In this document: piece by piece, positions 1-10,573 of the stretch
Position numbering within the stretch: position 1 is the stretch's first letter
Layout: every line of letters starts with the position of its first letter
Origin: Ipomoea triloba
Lineage: Eukaryota > Streptophyta > Magnoliopsida > Solanales > Convolvulaceae
Direction of reading: 5' to 3'
Assembly (NCBI RefSeq): GCF_003576645.1
Contig: NC_044917.1
Coordinates: 12,430,530-12,494,529 of the forward strand
DNA length: 64,000 nt
Position numbers and translations under genes: made by a program
The notes under the pieces: generated by a model
The model's input: only the letters and a program-made list of their open reading frames with translations
Database searches by the model: none
What the model was told of the DNA's origin: nothing

Positions 1-385
1 TTGATGCACGAGTGTAAAATTTCAGGAAATTTAACTGTTGAGTCTTCAAATTTTAATAAAGACTAAAAAAAAAGTTATTCAACTCAAAGTTTAAAAACGA
101 AATATGATCGTAAGAAAAAAAGTTAGACAAAAATAACAATTACTCAAAAAATTAAAAATATGAGTACAATTTCTCCGCATTTAACAAAAAAAAAAAAAAA
201 AAAAAAAAAAGTGGTCCCACTTATGGCATCCTCATTAGTGCATTTTGCACAGTTTTTAGAAGACCATAGGTGAGGGAAGAGAGAGAAAATTTGAGATCCT
301 ACTACAAGGGGTGAGTTTTTTGTGAATCTCACAACACAGAAGAGAAGAAGTGGGTGCGCACAATGGTGCCCAGCCGGGTGCATGC
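1..385. other. AT-rich flank of Copia element
   Basis: No gene is seen. The stretch is AT-rich with an A homopolymer at about 186-210. Bases 211-385 are the host flank immediately outside the Copia 3' LTR; they recur at 1954-2128 because of the assembly duplication described separately. The five bases CATGC at 381-385 match CATGC at 7433-7437 and form the TSD of the Copia element. Confidence 0.6.
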
Positions 386-520
386 GATGAGAACGGAATA
401 TTGTATTGATTCAATTGAACAATTACAATGATGAGGAATGGGAGATATATATACAAGGGGAGTCTCAGGTAGAGTAGGATAGCTAGTCCTAACGTGACTC
501 AAACTCAGAGAGTCCTAATA
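386..520 (-). repeat. 3' LTR of the Copia element (first assembly copy)
   Basis: A 135-bp repeat nearly identical to 7298-7432. On the element strand it begins TATTAGGACTC directly after the polypurine tract and ends TTCTCATC. The related copy at 40765-40897 begins TGTTAGG, so TA here is a mutated TG. The few differences from the 5' LTR suggest a fairly recent insertion. Confidence 0.9.
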
Positions 521-532
521 CTCCCCCTCAAG
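521..532 (-). other. polypurine tract of the Copia element
   Basis: On the minus strand this reads CTTGAGGGGGAG and abuts the start of the 3' LTR, the usual site for plus-strand DNA priming in plant Copia elements. It is duplicated at 2264-2275. Confidence 0.8.
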
Positions 533-1652
533 CGCAGGGTAAACTACTAACCTGAAGCTTGTCCCTAAGAAAAGAAAATCTAGGACTAGGCAAAGCTTTT
601 GTAAAGATATCAGCTAATTGATCTTTTGTGGAAATAAAGTTAACCTGAATATCTCCATTGGCAACTCTATCTCTAACAAAGTGGTAGTCAATCTCCACGT
701 GCTTAGTTCTTGCATGAAAAATTGGATTCGCACACATATAAGTAGCACCAAGATTATCACACCATAATTTGGGAGTAAGGATGCCATCAATTTTGATCTC
801 ACGCAGCAAGGACATGATCCATATGACCTCAGCACAAACATCAGCCAAGGCTTTATACTCAGCTTCCGTGGATGATCTTGCAACTATCTTCTGTTTCTTG
901 CACACCCAAGAGATAAGATTGGTGCCAAGAAACACTGCATACCCACTAGTAGATTTACGGTCCTCAGGACAACCAGCCCAGTCAGAATCAGAGAAAGCAT
1001 GAAGCTCTCTAGAATTTGACTGAGTTACACGCAAGCCGAATGAGAGGGTGCCTTTGACATACCTGAGCACTCGTTTTAGTTGCTCCCAGTGAGACAATGT
1101 TGGAGCATGCATATGTTGACACAATTGATTGACCGCAAAGGATAAGTCTGGCCGTGTAATTGTGAGATACTGGAGAGCACCAGCTAAACTCCTGTATTTC
1201 GTTGGATCTTCATATGAATCTGAATTAAGCAATGGAGTTTTCGATGTAGAAATAGGAGTGGCGAGAGGTTTACAATCAGTCATTCCAGCCCGTTTCAAGA
1301 TGTCTGACATGTACCGCTGCTGAGAAAGAATAACACCATTGCTAGTTTTGACTAGCTCAATTCCAAGAAAGAAACCAGGTTCACCAAGATCTCTAATTTT
1401 GAAAGCATTAGACAGTTTAGAGAGTAAATCAGACACTAGTAGCTCATCAGTCCCCATTACCAAAATGTCATCAACATATACTAAAAGATAAACACATGCA
1501 GAACCACGAGAGTAATAGAATAATGACACATCAGTCTTTGAAGCTATAAACCCAACAGAGAGTAAAAAAGTATGCAGCCGATTAAACCAAGCTCGTGGAG
1601 CTTGCTTTAAGCCATATAAGGAACGCCTCAACAGACAAATGTGATCAGGCAA
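528..1652 (-). pseudogene. Copia RT C-terminal part plus RNase H (first assembly copy)
   Basis: This is the open 3' part of Copia pol, 374 aa. It carries the RT segment with SLYGLKQAPRAW near residue 10, the catalytic box YVDDILVMG near residue 60, and a TRPDLSFAV motif. The RNase H domain follows with SDSDWAGCPEDRKSTSGY, SSTEAEYKAL, and WCDNLGATYMCANP, ending in the IFTKALP tail typical of Copia. The N-terminal RT part lies at 4334-4700, on the other side of the solo LTR, so this is a separated fragment rather than an independent gene. The ATG is only the first Met after the break. The coding sequence itself has no stops. The same sequence recurs at 2271-3395. Confidence 0.9.
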
Positions 1653-2128
1653 TTGAGCATCAGCATACGCGAGTGGTTGATGTTGGTCCCAAGGGGATGG
1701 GGTACAAGTCTAGAGGGGGGGGTGAATAGACTTGTATAAGATTTTGCAAATCTTTTCGACCTCTCGTGTGTATTGAACTTAGGATGTTTAGGTTCGATAC
1801 CTCACGAGGTGAAGACAAAGTTTTATGCGCAGCGGAAATGTTATCCCCTTTTAGTTAGCACGAGTTTGGGTTAGTTCGAGAGGTGTTATTATATGCAGTG
1901 CAATCGAGAAGTTAGCGAGAGATAAANAAAAAAAAAAAAAAAAAAAAAAAAAAGTGGTCCCACTTATGGCATCCTCATTAGTGCATTTTGCACAGTTTTT
2001 AGAAGACCATAGGTGAGGGAAGAGAGAGAAAATTTGAGATCCTACTACAAGGGGTGAGTTTTTTGTGAATCTCACAACACAGAAGAGAAGAAGTGGGTGC
2101 GCACAATGGTGCCCAGCCGGGTGCATGC

Positions 2129-2263
2129 GATGAGAACGGAATATTGTATTGATTCAATTGAACAATTACAATGATGAGGAATGGGAGATATATATACAAG
2201 GGGAGTCTCAGGTAGAGTAGGATAGCTAGTCCTAACGTGACTCAAACTCAGAGAGTCCTAATA
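2129..2263 (-). repeat. 3' LTR of the Copia element (second assembly copy)
   Basis: The copy of 386-520 at an offset of 1743 bases, within the probable assembly duplication. It is followed at 2264-2275 by the duplicated polypurine tract. Confidence 0.85.
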
Positions 2264-2270
2264 CTCCCCC

Positions 2271-3395
2271 TCAAGCGCAGGGTAAACTACTAACCTGAAG
2301 CTTGTCCCTAAGAAAAGAAAATCTAGGACTAGGCAAAGCTTTTGTAAAGATATCAGCTAATTGATCTTTTGTGGAAATAAAGTTAACCTGAATATCTCCA
2401 TTGGCAACTCTATCTCTAACAAAGTGGTAGTCAATCTCCACGTGCTTAGTTCTTGCATGAAAAATTGGATTCGCACACATATAAGTAGCACCAAGATTAT
2501 CACACCATAATTTGGGAGTAAGGATGCCATCAATTTTGATCTCACGCAGCAAGGACATGATCCATATGACCTCAGCACAAACATCAGCCAAGGCTTTATA
2601 CTCAGCTTCCGTGGATGATCTTGCAACTATCTTCTGTTTCTTGCACACCCAAGAGATAAGATTGGTGCCAAGAAACACTGCATACCCACTAGTAGATTTA
2701 CGGTCCTCAGGACAACCAGCCCAGTCAGAATCAGAGAAAGCATGAAGCTCTCTAGAATTTGACTGAGTTACACGCAAGCCGAATGAGAGGGTGCCTTTGA
2801 CATACCTGAGCACTCGTTTTAGTTGCTCCCAGTGAGACAATGTTGGAGCATGCATATGTTGACACAATTGATTGACCGCAAAGGATAAGTCTGGCCGTGT
2901 AATTGTGAGATACTGGAGAGCACCAGCTAAACTCCTGTATTTCGTTGGATCTTCATATGAATCTGAATTAAGCAATGGAGTTTTCGATGTAGAAATAGGA
3001 GTGGCGAGAGGTTTACAATCAGTCATTCCAGCCCGTTTCAAGATGTCTGACATGTACCGCTGCTGAGAAAGAATAACACCATTGCTAGTTTTGACTAGCT
3101 CAATTCCAAGAAAGAAACCAGGTTCACCAAGATCTCTAATTTTGAAAGCATTAGACAGTTTAGAGAGTAAATCAGACACTAGTAGCTCATCAGTCCCCAT
3201 TACCAAAATGTCATCAACATATACTAAAAGATAAACACATGCAGAACCACGAGAGTAATAGAATAATGACACATCAGTCTTTGAAGCTATAAACCCAACA
3301 GAGAGTAAAAAAGTATGCAGCCGATTAAACCAAGCTCGTGGAGCTTGCTTTAAGCCATATAAGGAACGCCTCAACAGACAAATGTGATCAGGCAA
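2271..3395 (-). pseudogene. Copia RT C-terminal part plus RNase H (second assembly copy)
   Basis: It encodes the same 374 residues as 528-1652, including YVDDILVMG and the RNase H motifs. This copy directly abuts the solo LTR at 3424, so it is the one collinear with integrase and the RT N-terminus at 4334-5962. It most likely represents the real locus, with the 528-1652 copy redundant. Confidence 0.85.
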
Positions 3396-3423
3396 TTGAG
3401 CATCAGCATACGCGAGTGGTTGA

Positions 3424-4328
3424 TGTTGGTCCCAAGGGGATGGGGTACAAGTCTAGAGGGGGGGGTGAATAGACTTGTATAAGATTTTGCAAATCTTTTC
3501 GACCTCTCGTGTGTATTGAACTTAGGATGTTTAGGTTCGATACCTCACGAGGTGAAGACAAAGTTTTATGCGCAGCGGAAATATTATCCCCTTTTTGGTT
3601 AGCACGAGTTTGGGTTAGTTCGAGAGGTGTGATTATATGCAGTGCAATCGAGAAGTTAGCGAGAGATAAANCTTTTTTTTTTTTTATGTTCCCATCATTC
3701 CTTGTTTGGGGAATCTGACCACTTCAGGATTGGTGCACTTCTTGACCGTTTGTGGTGGAGGTCTGACGTGTCATCCACTTCCGTCCATTTTGAAACCTCC
3801 CGCTCAGCACCTCTTCAATATTTTATCTCCATGATATTCTTCTTCTCCAAACTTAGAGTATTTTATCTGCACATGTTGACTAACATTCAGCCTCTTGGAG
3901 AAGTGCCGGTTTATCGAGACCATAAAAGATGTCTCGACCACTTGATGTTTCAATCCCATGTATCGAGAGGTCTATCTCTCGAATATTCTTTACGTCTCGA
4001 ACTCGATAGGTATATCGAGAGGTCCTTACCTCTCGAACTTGGCTTGTGTCTCGAGACTTAGTTGATGTCTCGTAGACCCTTATTCCTCCAGAGTTGTCTC
4101 GTGCCTGCTTCTGATCTATCTGTTTGCTTACAACACGAAAACTTCTAAGTTGTTCAAACAAGTTTACCTTAAGCTTAAATATTTCCCGAGTTGAGCTCAA
4201 ATTACCCGGTTGTATTTTCGCTCTTAGTTTACTTATCGAACTTACATTGTTTTGCCTATGTATCGAGACTTGGGGATTCTTACTTAACAGTTGGTATCAT
4301 CAAAACCTATTACATGATGTTCCTAACA
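3424..4328 (+). mobile_element. solo LTR inserted in Copia RT
   Basis: About 905 bp beginning TGTTGGTCCC and ending CCTAACA, flanked by perfect 5-bp duplications GTTGA (3419-3423 and 4329-4333). TG...CA ends with a 5-bp TSD and no internal repeats or coding region are what a solo LTR leaves after recombination. It falls inside the Copia RT coding sequence; the frame is continuous on either side once it and one TSD copy are discounted. The single N at 3671 lies within it. The first 246 bp recur at 1681-1926 through the assembly duplication. A non-autonomous element with one long end is an alternative. The orientation is uncertain. Confidence 0.75.
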
Positions 4329-4333
4329 GTTGA

Positions 4334-5962
4334 CGCATATAAACAGTCTCAGCCAAATCACCATTCAAAAATGCATTGTGTACGTCAAGCTGCCTAACCA
4401 CCCAACCTGAGGAAATAGCCAAACTCAAAAGCAATCTGACTGTAGTGGGTTTCACAACCGGACTAAAGGTGTCAAAAAATTCCTGACCAGGAACTTGATT
4501 AAACCCTTTTGCCACAAGTCTCGCCTTATGCCTCTCTATTGAACCATCAGCTTTACGTTTAGTATGAAAAACCCACTTACACCCAATCGCATTTATACCT
4601 GGGCGAGGAGGAACTAGAACCCAAGTCTGATTGTGCAAAAGTGCATTGAACTCCAGATCCATTGCCTCTCGCCATTCAGAAAATTTAACTGCCTGAGTGT
4701 AGCAAGTGGGCTCGGTAGGACAGGCCTGAGCAGAGAGAGCCAAAAGTGGAGCCACAGACCGACTCCTCGTAGCCATTGCATGGGAGCGAACAGTCGGACG
4801 TGTGGACTTGCCACAGGGTCGTCCTCTTTGACGAGTAGGAGCAGCAGTGGTGGTGACAGGAGAAGCAGCCTGAGCAGAATCAGCAAGAGAAGATGGCAAT
4901 ACATGTAAAACCAATTCAGCCCACGGCTTCTGCACAGAGGGAGGAGATAGCACAGCAACCCTACTAACAAAGGGAAACACATTCTCGTCAAAGTATACAT
5001 GTCTGCATATATAAATCTTATTAGTCGTTAAGTCCATGCATCTGTACCCCCTAAAAGACTCAGGATAACCTAAGAAGACACAAGGAGATGACCGATACGA
5101 CATTTTGTGACGATTATAAGGACGCAAGTGAGGATAACAAAGACAACCAAACACACGAAGAAAAGAGTATGAGGGAGAAGATTTATGTAACAATAAATGA
5201 GGACTGGAATTCTGCAAAACACTAGATGGCATTCTATTAATCAAGTAAACAACAGTTTCGAAAGCAAAGTCCCAAAAACGAGATGGAACAGACGCACGAG
5301 CCATAAGAGTAAGACCAGTTTCGACAATATGCCTGTGCTTCCTCTCAACACGACCATTCTGTTCATGAGTGTAGGCACAGGATTGTCTATGATTAATCCC
5401 TAACTGAAGAAGAACAGTATGTAACTTTTTGTATTCAGCTCCTAAGTCAGACTGAATAGCCTTAATTTTGCGATTAAATGACCGTTCAACTAAGGCACGA
5501 AACTTGTCAAAAATGGCATACAAGTCAGACTTCAATTTCATAGGATAATACCACGTGTAACGAGAATGGTCATCAACAAAAAGAACAAAATAACGATAAC
5601 CAGAAGAAGACAAAACAGGAGCTGGTCCCCAAATATCAGTATAAATCAAATCAAGAATATTCGAACTAACAGAGTCTACACGTGGCAAAGGGAAACAAGC
5701 AGACTTGCCCAATTGACACGCAGAACACAAAGAAGAAGTACAACGATTATTGCGACTAGAACCACTAACAGAACAAAAAGGAAGAATACGATCTAAGACT
5801 CGTTGATGAGGATGTCCCAAACGATCATGCCATACGGAAGAGGAAGCACGGGATGAGATAAACGCACGGGGACTGTTTTTTCGGAATGGGCAGCGTGTAG
5901 AGACCACCGCAACTATTGCCTTGGTTGCTATATCCTTCACAACAAAAAAGGATGGATGAAAC
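4334..5962 (-). pseudogene. Copia integrase and N-terminal reverse transcriptase
   Basis: In order on the minus strand there is an integrase zinc finger (WHDRLGHPH, then CSACQLGKS), an integrase core ([41 protein letters not shown]) and a GFLGY-like C-terminal region ([16 protein letters not shown]). The RT start follows, with [33 protein letters not shown] and [13 protein letters not shown]. The reading ends at the solo LTR, whose TSD interrupts RT just after VYMRQ. Near 5890-5930 a short segment differs from related copies (for example 30850-30960) and looks like a small deletion with a compensating frame change. The upstream frame carrying protease is offset by one base near 5965. The parts were one polyprotein in the parent element. 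Confidence 0.9.
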
Positions 5963-7267
5963 TCAAAAAAAGACTTTATTATCTTTTGCAAAGCGTTGCA
6001 CAGATAAAAGAGAGGAAGACAAACCAGGAACATGTAAAATATCAGACATCCTAAATACTTTAGACGGGGTAGAAAAAGAAGCATGACCAGTATGACTAAT
6101 AAGCAAACCTGTACCATCACCAACTCGAAGAGCATCACCACCAGTGTACTCTTCAGATGTAGAGAGCGCAGCAATATCAGGGGTCGCGTGATTTGTCGCC
6201 CCAGTGTCTGGAATCCAAAGATGCGAGTCAGACACAAGATTCGGCGCATCCTTAGCATATGTTAAATGAGCTTGGAGTCCACGGCCAATTAAAGAAAAAC
6301 AGGCTGGTGCAAGATGGCCATAATTGCCACATAATTGGCATTGAGGCTGCCAATTACCACCACGTCGCCCACGTGACCTGCCACCGCCATGCGAGCCACG
6401 TCCACGCTGCACACCACCGCCCTGCTGCTGCTGCTGGTCGGCTAAAATAGCACCGCCACGTGACTGATTCCCACCGCGGCGATTCGATCCGCCACGCCAA
6501 GACCGCGATCGACCTCCACTACCACGCTGGCTAACAAAAGCCGCAGCTGCAGGGGCTGGAACACTGTCATAGCTATCACCGGTAGCGAACTCATGCGAGC
6601 CAAGGAGATCGGCGAGTTCGGGAAGACGCACCGGCTGACCTTGAACATTCAAAGAGGCTACGACAGAGTGATATTCTGGACGTAAACCTCTGAAAATATA
6701 CATATTCTGATCCTTCAAAGGAATCGCACGGCCAGCAAGAGCTAGATCTTCCACCATAACTTGCGCACGAGCAATGTAGTCGACGGCGGAGGCATCACCT
6801 TGGCGTATTGTTTGCAGCTGTCCAAGAATATGCATAATCCGAGCTTGACTGGAAGAAGCGAGAGCCTGCTCAAGCGCCAACCAGAGATCACGCGACGTAG
6901 TGCAACCAATTGCGAGGTACATAACTTCCGACGAAAGTGAAGAGATTAACATGCTAAGGACCGCCTGATCTTGGCGCACCCATGGAGCATGCAGCGGGTT
7001 GGGTAGAGCAGCAGCAGCGGAGGAGCCTTCAGAAACGGGAAGAAAACGATTAGGGCAAGAGTTCGTGCCATCAACGAAACCCATGAGGTCATGCCCACGA
7101 AGAAACGGAATAACCTGCGTCCTCCAAAACAAGAAATTCTTGTTCATTAGCTTAATGCTAACATAGTGATGCGCAGCAGACAGAGAAGCGGCTGCTGAAG
7201 AAACCGCAGAAGAAATAGCTGCATCAGAAACGGTCCGTTCGGAAGAATTAACAGAGCCGTCAGCCAT
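5963..7267 (-). CDS. Copia Gag and protease
   Basis: 434 aa starting MADGSVNS at 7267, about 20 bases downstream of the primer-binding site. The capsid-type region contains [34 protein letters not shown], and [12 protein letters not shown] Gly/Arg/Gln-rich linker precedes one CCHC zinc knuckle, [14 protein letters not shown], at about residue 335. The protease active site is [13 protein letters not shown] at about residue 375. The frame ends at KVFF followed by a stop. The related copy at 30830 continues [11 protein letters not shown], and here the T run is one base too long, so this is a frameshift. It could be a real mutation or a homopolymer base-call error. Confidence 0.9.
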   Translation of the reverse strand: MADGSVNSSERTVSDAAISSAVSSAAASLSAAHHYVSIKLMNKNFLFWRTQVIPFLRGHDLMGFVDGTNSCPNRFLPVSEGSSAAAALPNPLHAPWVRQDQAVLSMLISSLSSEVMYLAIGCTTSRDLWLALEQALASSSQARIMHILGQLQTIRQGDASAVDYIARAQVMVEDLALAGRAIPLKDQNMYIFRGLRPEYHSVVASLNVQGQPVRLPELADLLGSHEFATGDSYDSVPAPAAAAFVSQRGSGGRSRSWRGGSNRRGGNQSRGGAILADQQQQQGGGVQRGRGSHGGGRSRGRRGGNWQPQCQLCGNYGHLAPACFSLIGRGLQAHLTYAKDAPNLVSDSHLWIPDTGATNHATPDIAALSTSEEYTGGDALRVGDGTGLLISHTGHASFSTPSKVFRMSDILHVPGLSSSLLSVQRFAKDNKVFF

Positions 7268-7285
7268 TGGAAAATAAACCTAGGC

Positions 7286-7297
7286 TAGCTGATACCA
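7286..7297 (-). other. primer-binding site, initiator Met-tRNA type
   Basis: On the minus strand TGGTATCAGC follows the 5' LTR directly. It matches the 3' end of the plant initiator methionine tRNA, the standard primer of plant Copia elements. The copy at 40758-40764 has the same sequence. Confidence 0.85.
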
Positions 7298-7432
7298 GAT
7301 GAGAATTGAATATTGTATTGATTCAATTGAACAATTACAATGATGAGGAATGGGAGATATATATACAAGGGGAGTCTCAGGTAGAGTAGGATAGCTAGTC
7401 CTAACGTGACTCAAACTCAGAGAGTCCTAATA
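7298..7432 (-). repeat. 5' LTR of the Copia element
   Basis: 135 bp, matching the 3' LTR at 386-520. The outer edge is set by the TSD CATGC at 7433-7437. A TATATATA stretch at about 7368 (minus-strand promoter side) is a plausible core promoter. Confidence 0.9.
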
Positions 7433-7689
7433 CATGCAATGCATGCGTAGGTTGGCGTGTCATTGCCTATGTTTTTTTCTTTCTTTTGCATCAGACCATT
7501 GTTTTTTTCTCATCTCTCACTTATTTGGTATCTCATAAACCACCCCAAAAACCTCACTATTGAGGTTTCCCTTAATTAAATTACAGGTTTGCCGTGCATA
7601 ACGGTTTTCATGTTGAATCAAATATTAATAAATACAATAAGAAATTTTTATTGAATTACACAATGTACAAGAAGTCATACCATTTGAGG

Positions 7690-8119
7690 CCAAAACTTGT
7701 GTGAAGATCCGTAAAACGGGTCGAGTCAAGATAAAATGTAATACTTATACTACCAAACGTAATATTAAATTAGGAATAAAATGTTTATTACTTATATGAG
7801 AAAATTTAATACTTTTGGAAAAAATATGTAATACTTTTACATTTTGATGTAAAAGTATTACATTTTTCATCAAAAATATTACAATTGTCTTTATAAGTGC
7901 AACATTACTTATAAGAAAAAATATAATACTTTTTATGAAAAAAATTAATACTTTTACATCAAAATATAAAAGTATTATATTCGTCCTCAAAAGTATTATG
8001 TTTTCCCTTATAAGTAACAAACATTTTATTTCTGATTTAGTATCACATTTGATAGTATAAGTATTACATTTGCATATTGATCCGACTCGACTCGATCCGT
8101 CTCACACAAGTGTGATCAC
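7690..8119. mobile_element. Mutator-type MITE, GTGTGAGACGG family
   Basis: 430 bp with terminal inverted repeats built on ACTTGTGTGA / TCACACAAGT. The core is made of repeated GTAATACTTT motifs in both orientations. The flanks carry a 9-bp TSD with one mismatch, CATTTGAGG (7681-7689) and TATTTGAGG (8120-8128). The 9-bp TSD points to Mutator-type transposition. Better preserved relatives lie at 43709-44075 and 44615-44760. There is no transposase. Confidence 0.8.
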
Positions 8120-8421
8120 TATTTGAGGAAAACATGAGGTGACATTTTGATCATTGTTTTCAACTTTAAAAGTGCACTTCATAATACTATAAGATGAGTC
8201 AAAACTTAAACCAAAGTTTAAAAAAAAAAAAAATTTGTGAAACATTAAACCAAACAAAAAAAAAATCATAAACTCTAAAAATGTAAATCCTAATGTATTG
8301 TACTTCCAAATTAGCCAAAATACACAGCATAATATTTCAAAGAGCACAATATAATATTGGTAAGCACAAATTTAAAGTTAGAAAAAATTACCCAAATATT
8401 ATCACATTTTTCATACTCTAA

Positions 8422-8493
8422 TAGCCTATTTGGTTGAACAATTCAACGGGGAAAGGAAATGGGAAAAAGGAAGAAAAAGATTTTTTTCCCTTG

Positions 8494-8543
<50 letters not shown>

Positions 8544-8723
8544 TACTACGTATGAACATTTTAGTTTTTATACCACTTCTTTCCTTCTCATTCTCAATAA
8601 TTTTATCCCTCCATACCAAACAATGTAATTTGAATTCATACTTTATTTCTCTATTATTATTTTCCCATTGAATTACAATTCATTTTCCCCTTAATTTTTT
8701 TTTATTTCCAACCAAACGCCCTG
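8422..8723. mobile_element. Tourist/Harbinger-like MITE with an ATT microsatellite
   Basis: 302 bp with inverted ends TAGCCTATTTGGTTG and CAACCAAACGCCCTG, flanked by TAA on both sides (8419-8421, 8724-8726), the TSD typical of PIF/Harbinger. The interior holds an (ATT)n tract at about 8494-8541. A small ORF here is low complexity and not a gene. Confidence 0.7.
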
Positions 8724-8734
8724 TAAAAGATCCG

Positions 8735-8800
8735 ATTTGTTCCACGGATTGAAGCCCGAGAGACGATCTCACACAAATTTTTGCCTAAATTTGAAATGTC
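8735..8800. mobile_element. end fragment of the GTGTGAGACGG Mutator-type MITE
   Basis: Contains GATCTCACACAAATTTTTGCC, matching the right terminal repeat of the element at 43709-44075. No partner end is seen nearby. Confidence 0.45.
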
Positions 8801-9518
8801 AACTTTTGATTGTTCGGTTCAAAAGGAGAAGTCTACCCTTACATATTATATATGTTACGATAAGGGCAAAAAGAGTATCTTGCTAAAAGTTTAGATACTA
8901 CATATAAGTATAATTATAAACTAAGTACAAACAATAACAATTACAGAAAAATTTAAGGAAAAAAATTACAATTTTTTATTACTACACTTTATTTGTTCAA
9001 TTCTTTTTTAATCTAAAGGAAGGGGACACCCTAACAAAATGAGGCACCCCAATTGCATCATCCATTAATACTCCTTGCACTTCCATTAATGGGGCATCTA
9101 TCCATTCTGGGGCAGAGGTATATGGGTGGGTAGGGGCCTTATCCCCCATTAATGGGGCATCTATCCATTTAGGAGAATATACTTTATAAATTAGAGGAGC
9201 AAAATATTATATACTTGTAGTAACTTAATGAATATACAATTATGAATCTATAGTGATTGATTAATAAATATGTAATAACAATTTAATGAACATGCAATTA
9301 TGAGCTAATGTAATTGTAAGTTAAGTAAGGGCACCTCACTACTTATGCCCTAGTGAGGGGTGGCGGTGGTATATCGTAAGATATGCTTCAACTGCTCTAT
9401 AAGCTTCTAAATATTTGTAAAATAGTGTCCGTAATAATGTCAAATCCATACCTTAACCTTTTTAATTTGTTAACTAAACATGTATAGTTTTTCATTATAA
9501 AAATTTGTCTATTATTGT
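8801..9518. other. AT-rich intergenic DNA
   Basis: No gene found. A 24-bp phrase built on CCATTAATGGGGCATCTATC occurs twice, near 9083 and 9147, about 64 bases apart, suggesting a small tandem duplication. Nothing else is supported. Confidence 0.5.
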
Positions 9519-10025
9519 CATGGTTGAAAAAACCCGAGCGCCTAGCGCCTAGGACGCCTAGCCGGGGATTAATCGGCGCCTAGGCGTTCGTGTATTTTTT
9601 TATTTTATTTTTTATTTTTTAAAAATTTGTTTAAGTATTTTTAATTTTTTAAAGACTAATAATTATAAATTATAAATTATATAATATTTTAATAGTTAAT
9701 ACTAAAATATTAAATATTAACCTAAAAAATATCTAAAGTTTGTACAATTTAGGATTATTTCGCTCAAAACGATGTTGTTTTGAGTGAAATAACCCATTAA
9801 AAAAAAAGAACAATAGTTAATCGGACTAAAAGGCCTAGTCGGTGCCTAGTCGACGCCTAGGCGGTCAGCGCCTAAGCGGCCTAGGCGGTGCTTTGACGGC
9901 CTAGGCAGTTGCCTAGCCGGCCAACCACCTAAACCACCATTTAATGTGATACGCTAGGCGGTCGACCAGCGCCTAACGCCTAGGCAGGGATTAATCGGCG
10001 CCCAGACGGGATTTTTGCAACACTG
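9519..10025. mobile_element. hAT-like MITE of the CGCCTAGGCG family
   Basis: 507 bp. The left end is CATGGTTGAAAAA and the right end TTTTTGCAACACTG, imperfect inverted repeats. The flanking 8-bp TSD is ATTATTGT (9511-9518) versus ATTATTGC (10026-10033). Both subterminal regions are packed with GCCTAGGCG-type palindromic repeats around an AT core. The 8-bp TSD and ends resembling CAGTGTTGCAA fit hAT. The same family appears at 38544-42012 and as a fragment in an intron at 58790-58905. Confidence 0.75.
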
Positions 10026-10033
10026 ATTATTGC

Positions 10034-10573
10034 TTGTAATTCTGTAAATTATAAGATTATTTATTATTACCTCCCATCCAATTCAGCGTAAAAAGTAATC
10101 ACAAGTTCCTACGTAATTCACAAATAATTTAGAGTCCCCACGTAACCGGTAACCTCATAAACTGTTAAGTAACATGATGTCTTGTTTGCCACTATTCTAT
10201 ACTACTACCCTCTTGCCTTTAGCTGCACATAATACGACACCAAAAATGGTAGATGTGTTTAACGAAATATTCTTTTCGAGTGCTATTGACTCTATTATAA
10301 GGTAATAGTTATTTTACACTTTTTCTATCTGTTACAGTTCAAAGAGTCAATATCCCAAACTAAGGTTCGGTCATGTGACCTCCCCTCAAAGAGAGCTATA
10401 GATATGTCATTTGAGTACAAGGTGCTTGGCGTATTTAATGAAATATAAGTCTTATCAAGTATTTAAATTTTATTGAATAGAAAAAATGAATAAAAAATAC
10501 GACATATTCCATTTTATTAAACAATCAAAACATGACACATTATAAGAAGTAGAAGATGAAAATAAGAAATGGG
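10034..10573. other. intergenic, no feature recognised
   Basis: Mixed AT-rich sequence without an ORF of interest, an RNA-gene signature or a clear repeat end. Confidence 0.5.

Larger units (their letters stand above)
185..3670 (+). repeat. 1.74-kb direct duplication at a scaffold join (185-1926 and 1928-3670)
   Basis: Bases 185-1926 and 1928-3670 are almost identical, offset by 1743 bases. They differ at only a few positions near their ends (around 1842-1890 versus 3585-3633). A single N follows each copy (1927, 3671), and homopolymers lie at the joins (A run after 1927, T run after 3671). This is what two overlapping contig ends look like when placed side by side. A true tandem duplication ending exactly at both Ns is much less likely. 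Confidence 0.85.
386..7432 (-). mobile_element. Ty1/copia LTR retrotransposon, nearly complete but interrupted
   Basis: The element reads on the minus strand: 5' LTR (7298-7432), primer-binding site, gag, protease, integrase, reverse transcriptase (RT), RNase H, polypurine tract, 3' LTR (386-520). That domain order defines Copia. A perfect 5-bp TSD, CATGC, flanks it. Three things break it. A 905-bp solo LTR sits inside RT (3424-4328). One extra base in a T run near 5965 separates gag-protease from integrase-RT. About 1.74 kb of the 3' end is present twice because of a scaffold join. Without the insertion and the duplication it would be about 4.4 kb, normal for a compact Copia with very short LTRs. 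It is probably not autonomous now. Confidence 0.93.

Noticed and set aside
144..456. Overlapping ORFs at 144-383 and 256-456 (and copies near 1851-2199)
   Set aside because: They read through an A homopolymer and the Copia LTR, overlap each other and have no motif.
4614..5000. Minus-strand 128-aa ORF inside Copia integrase/RT
   Set aside because: An alternative frame of real pol coding sequence.
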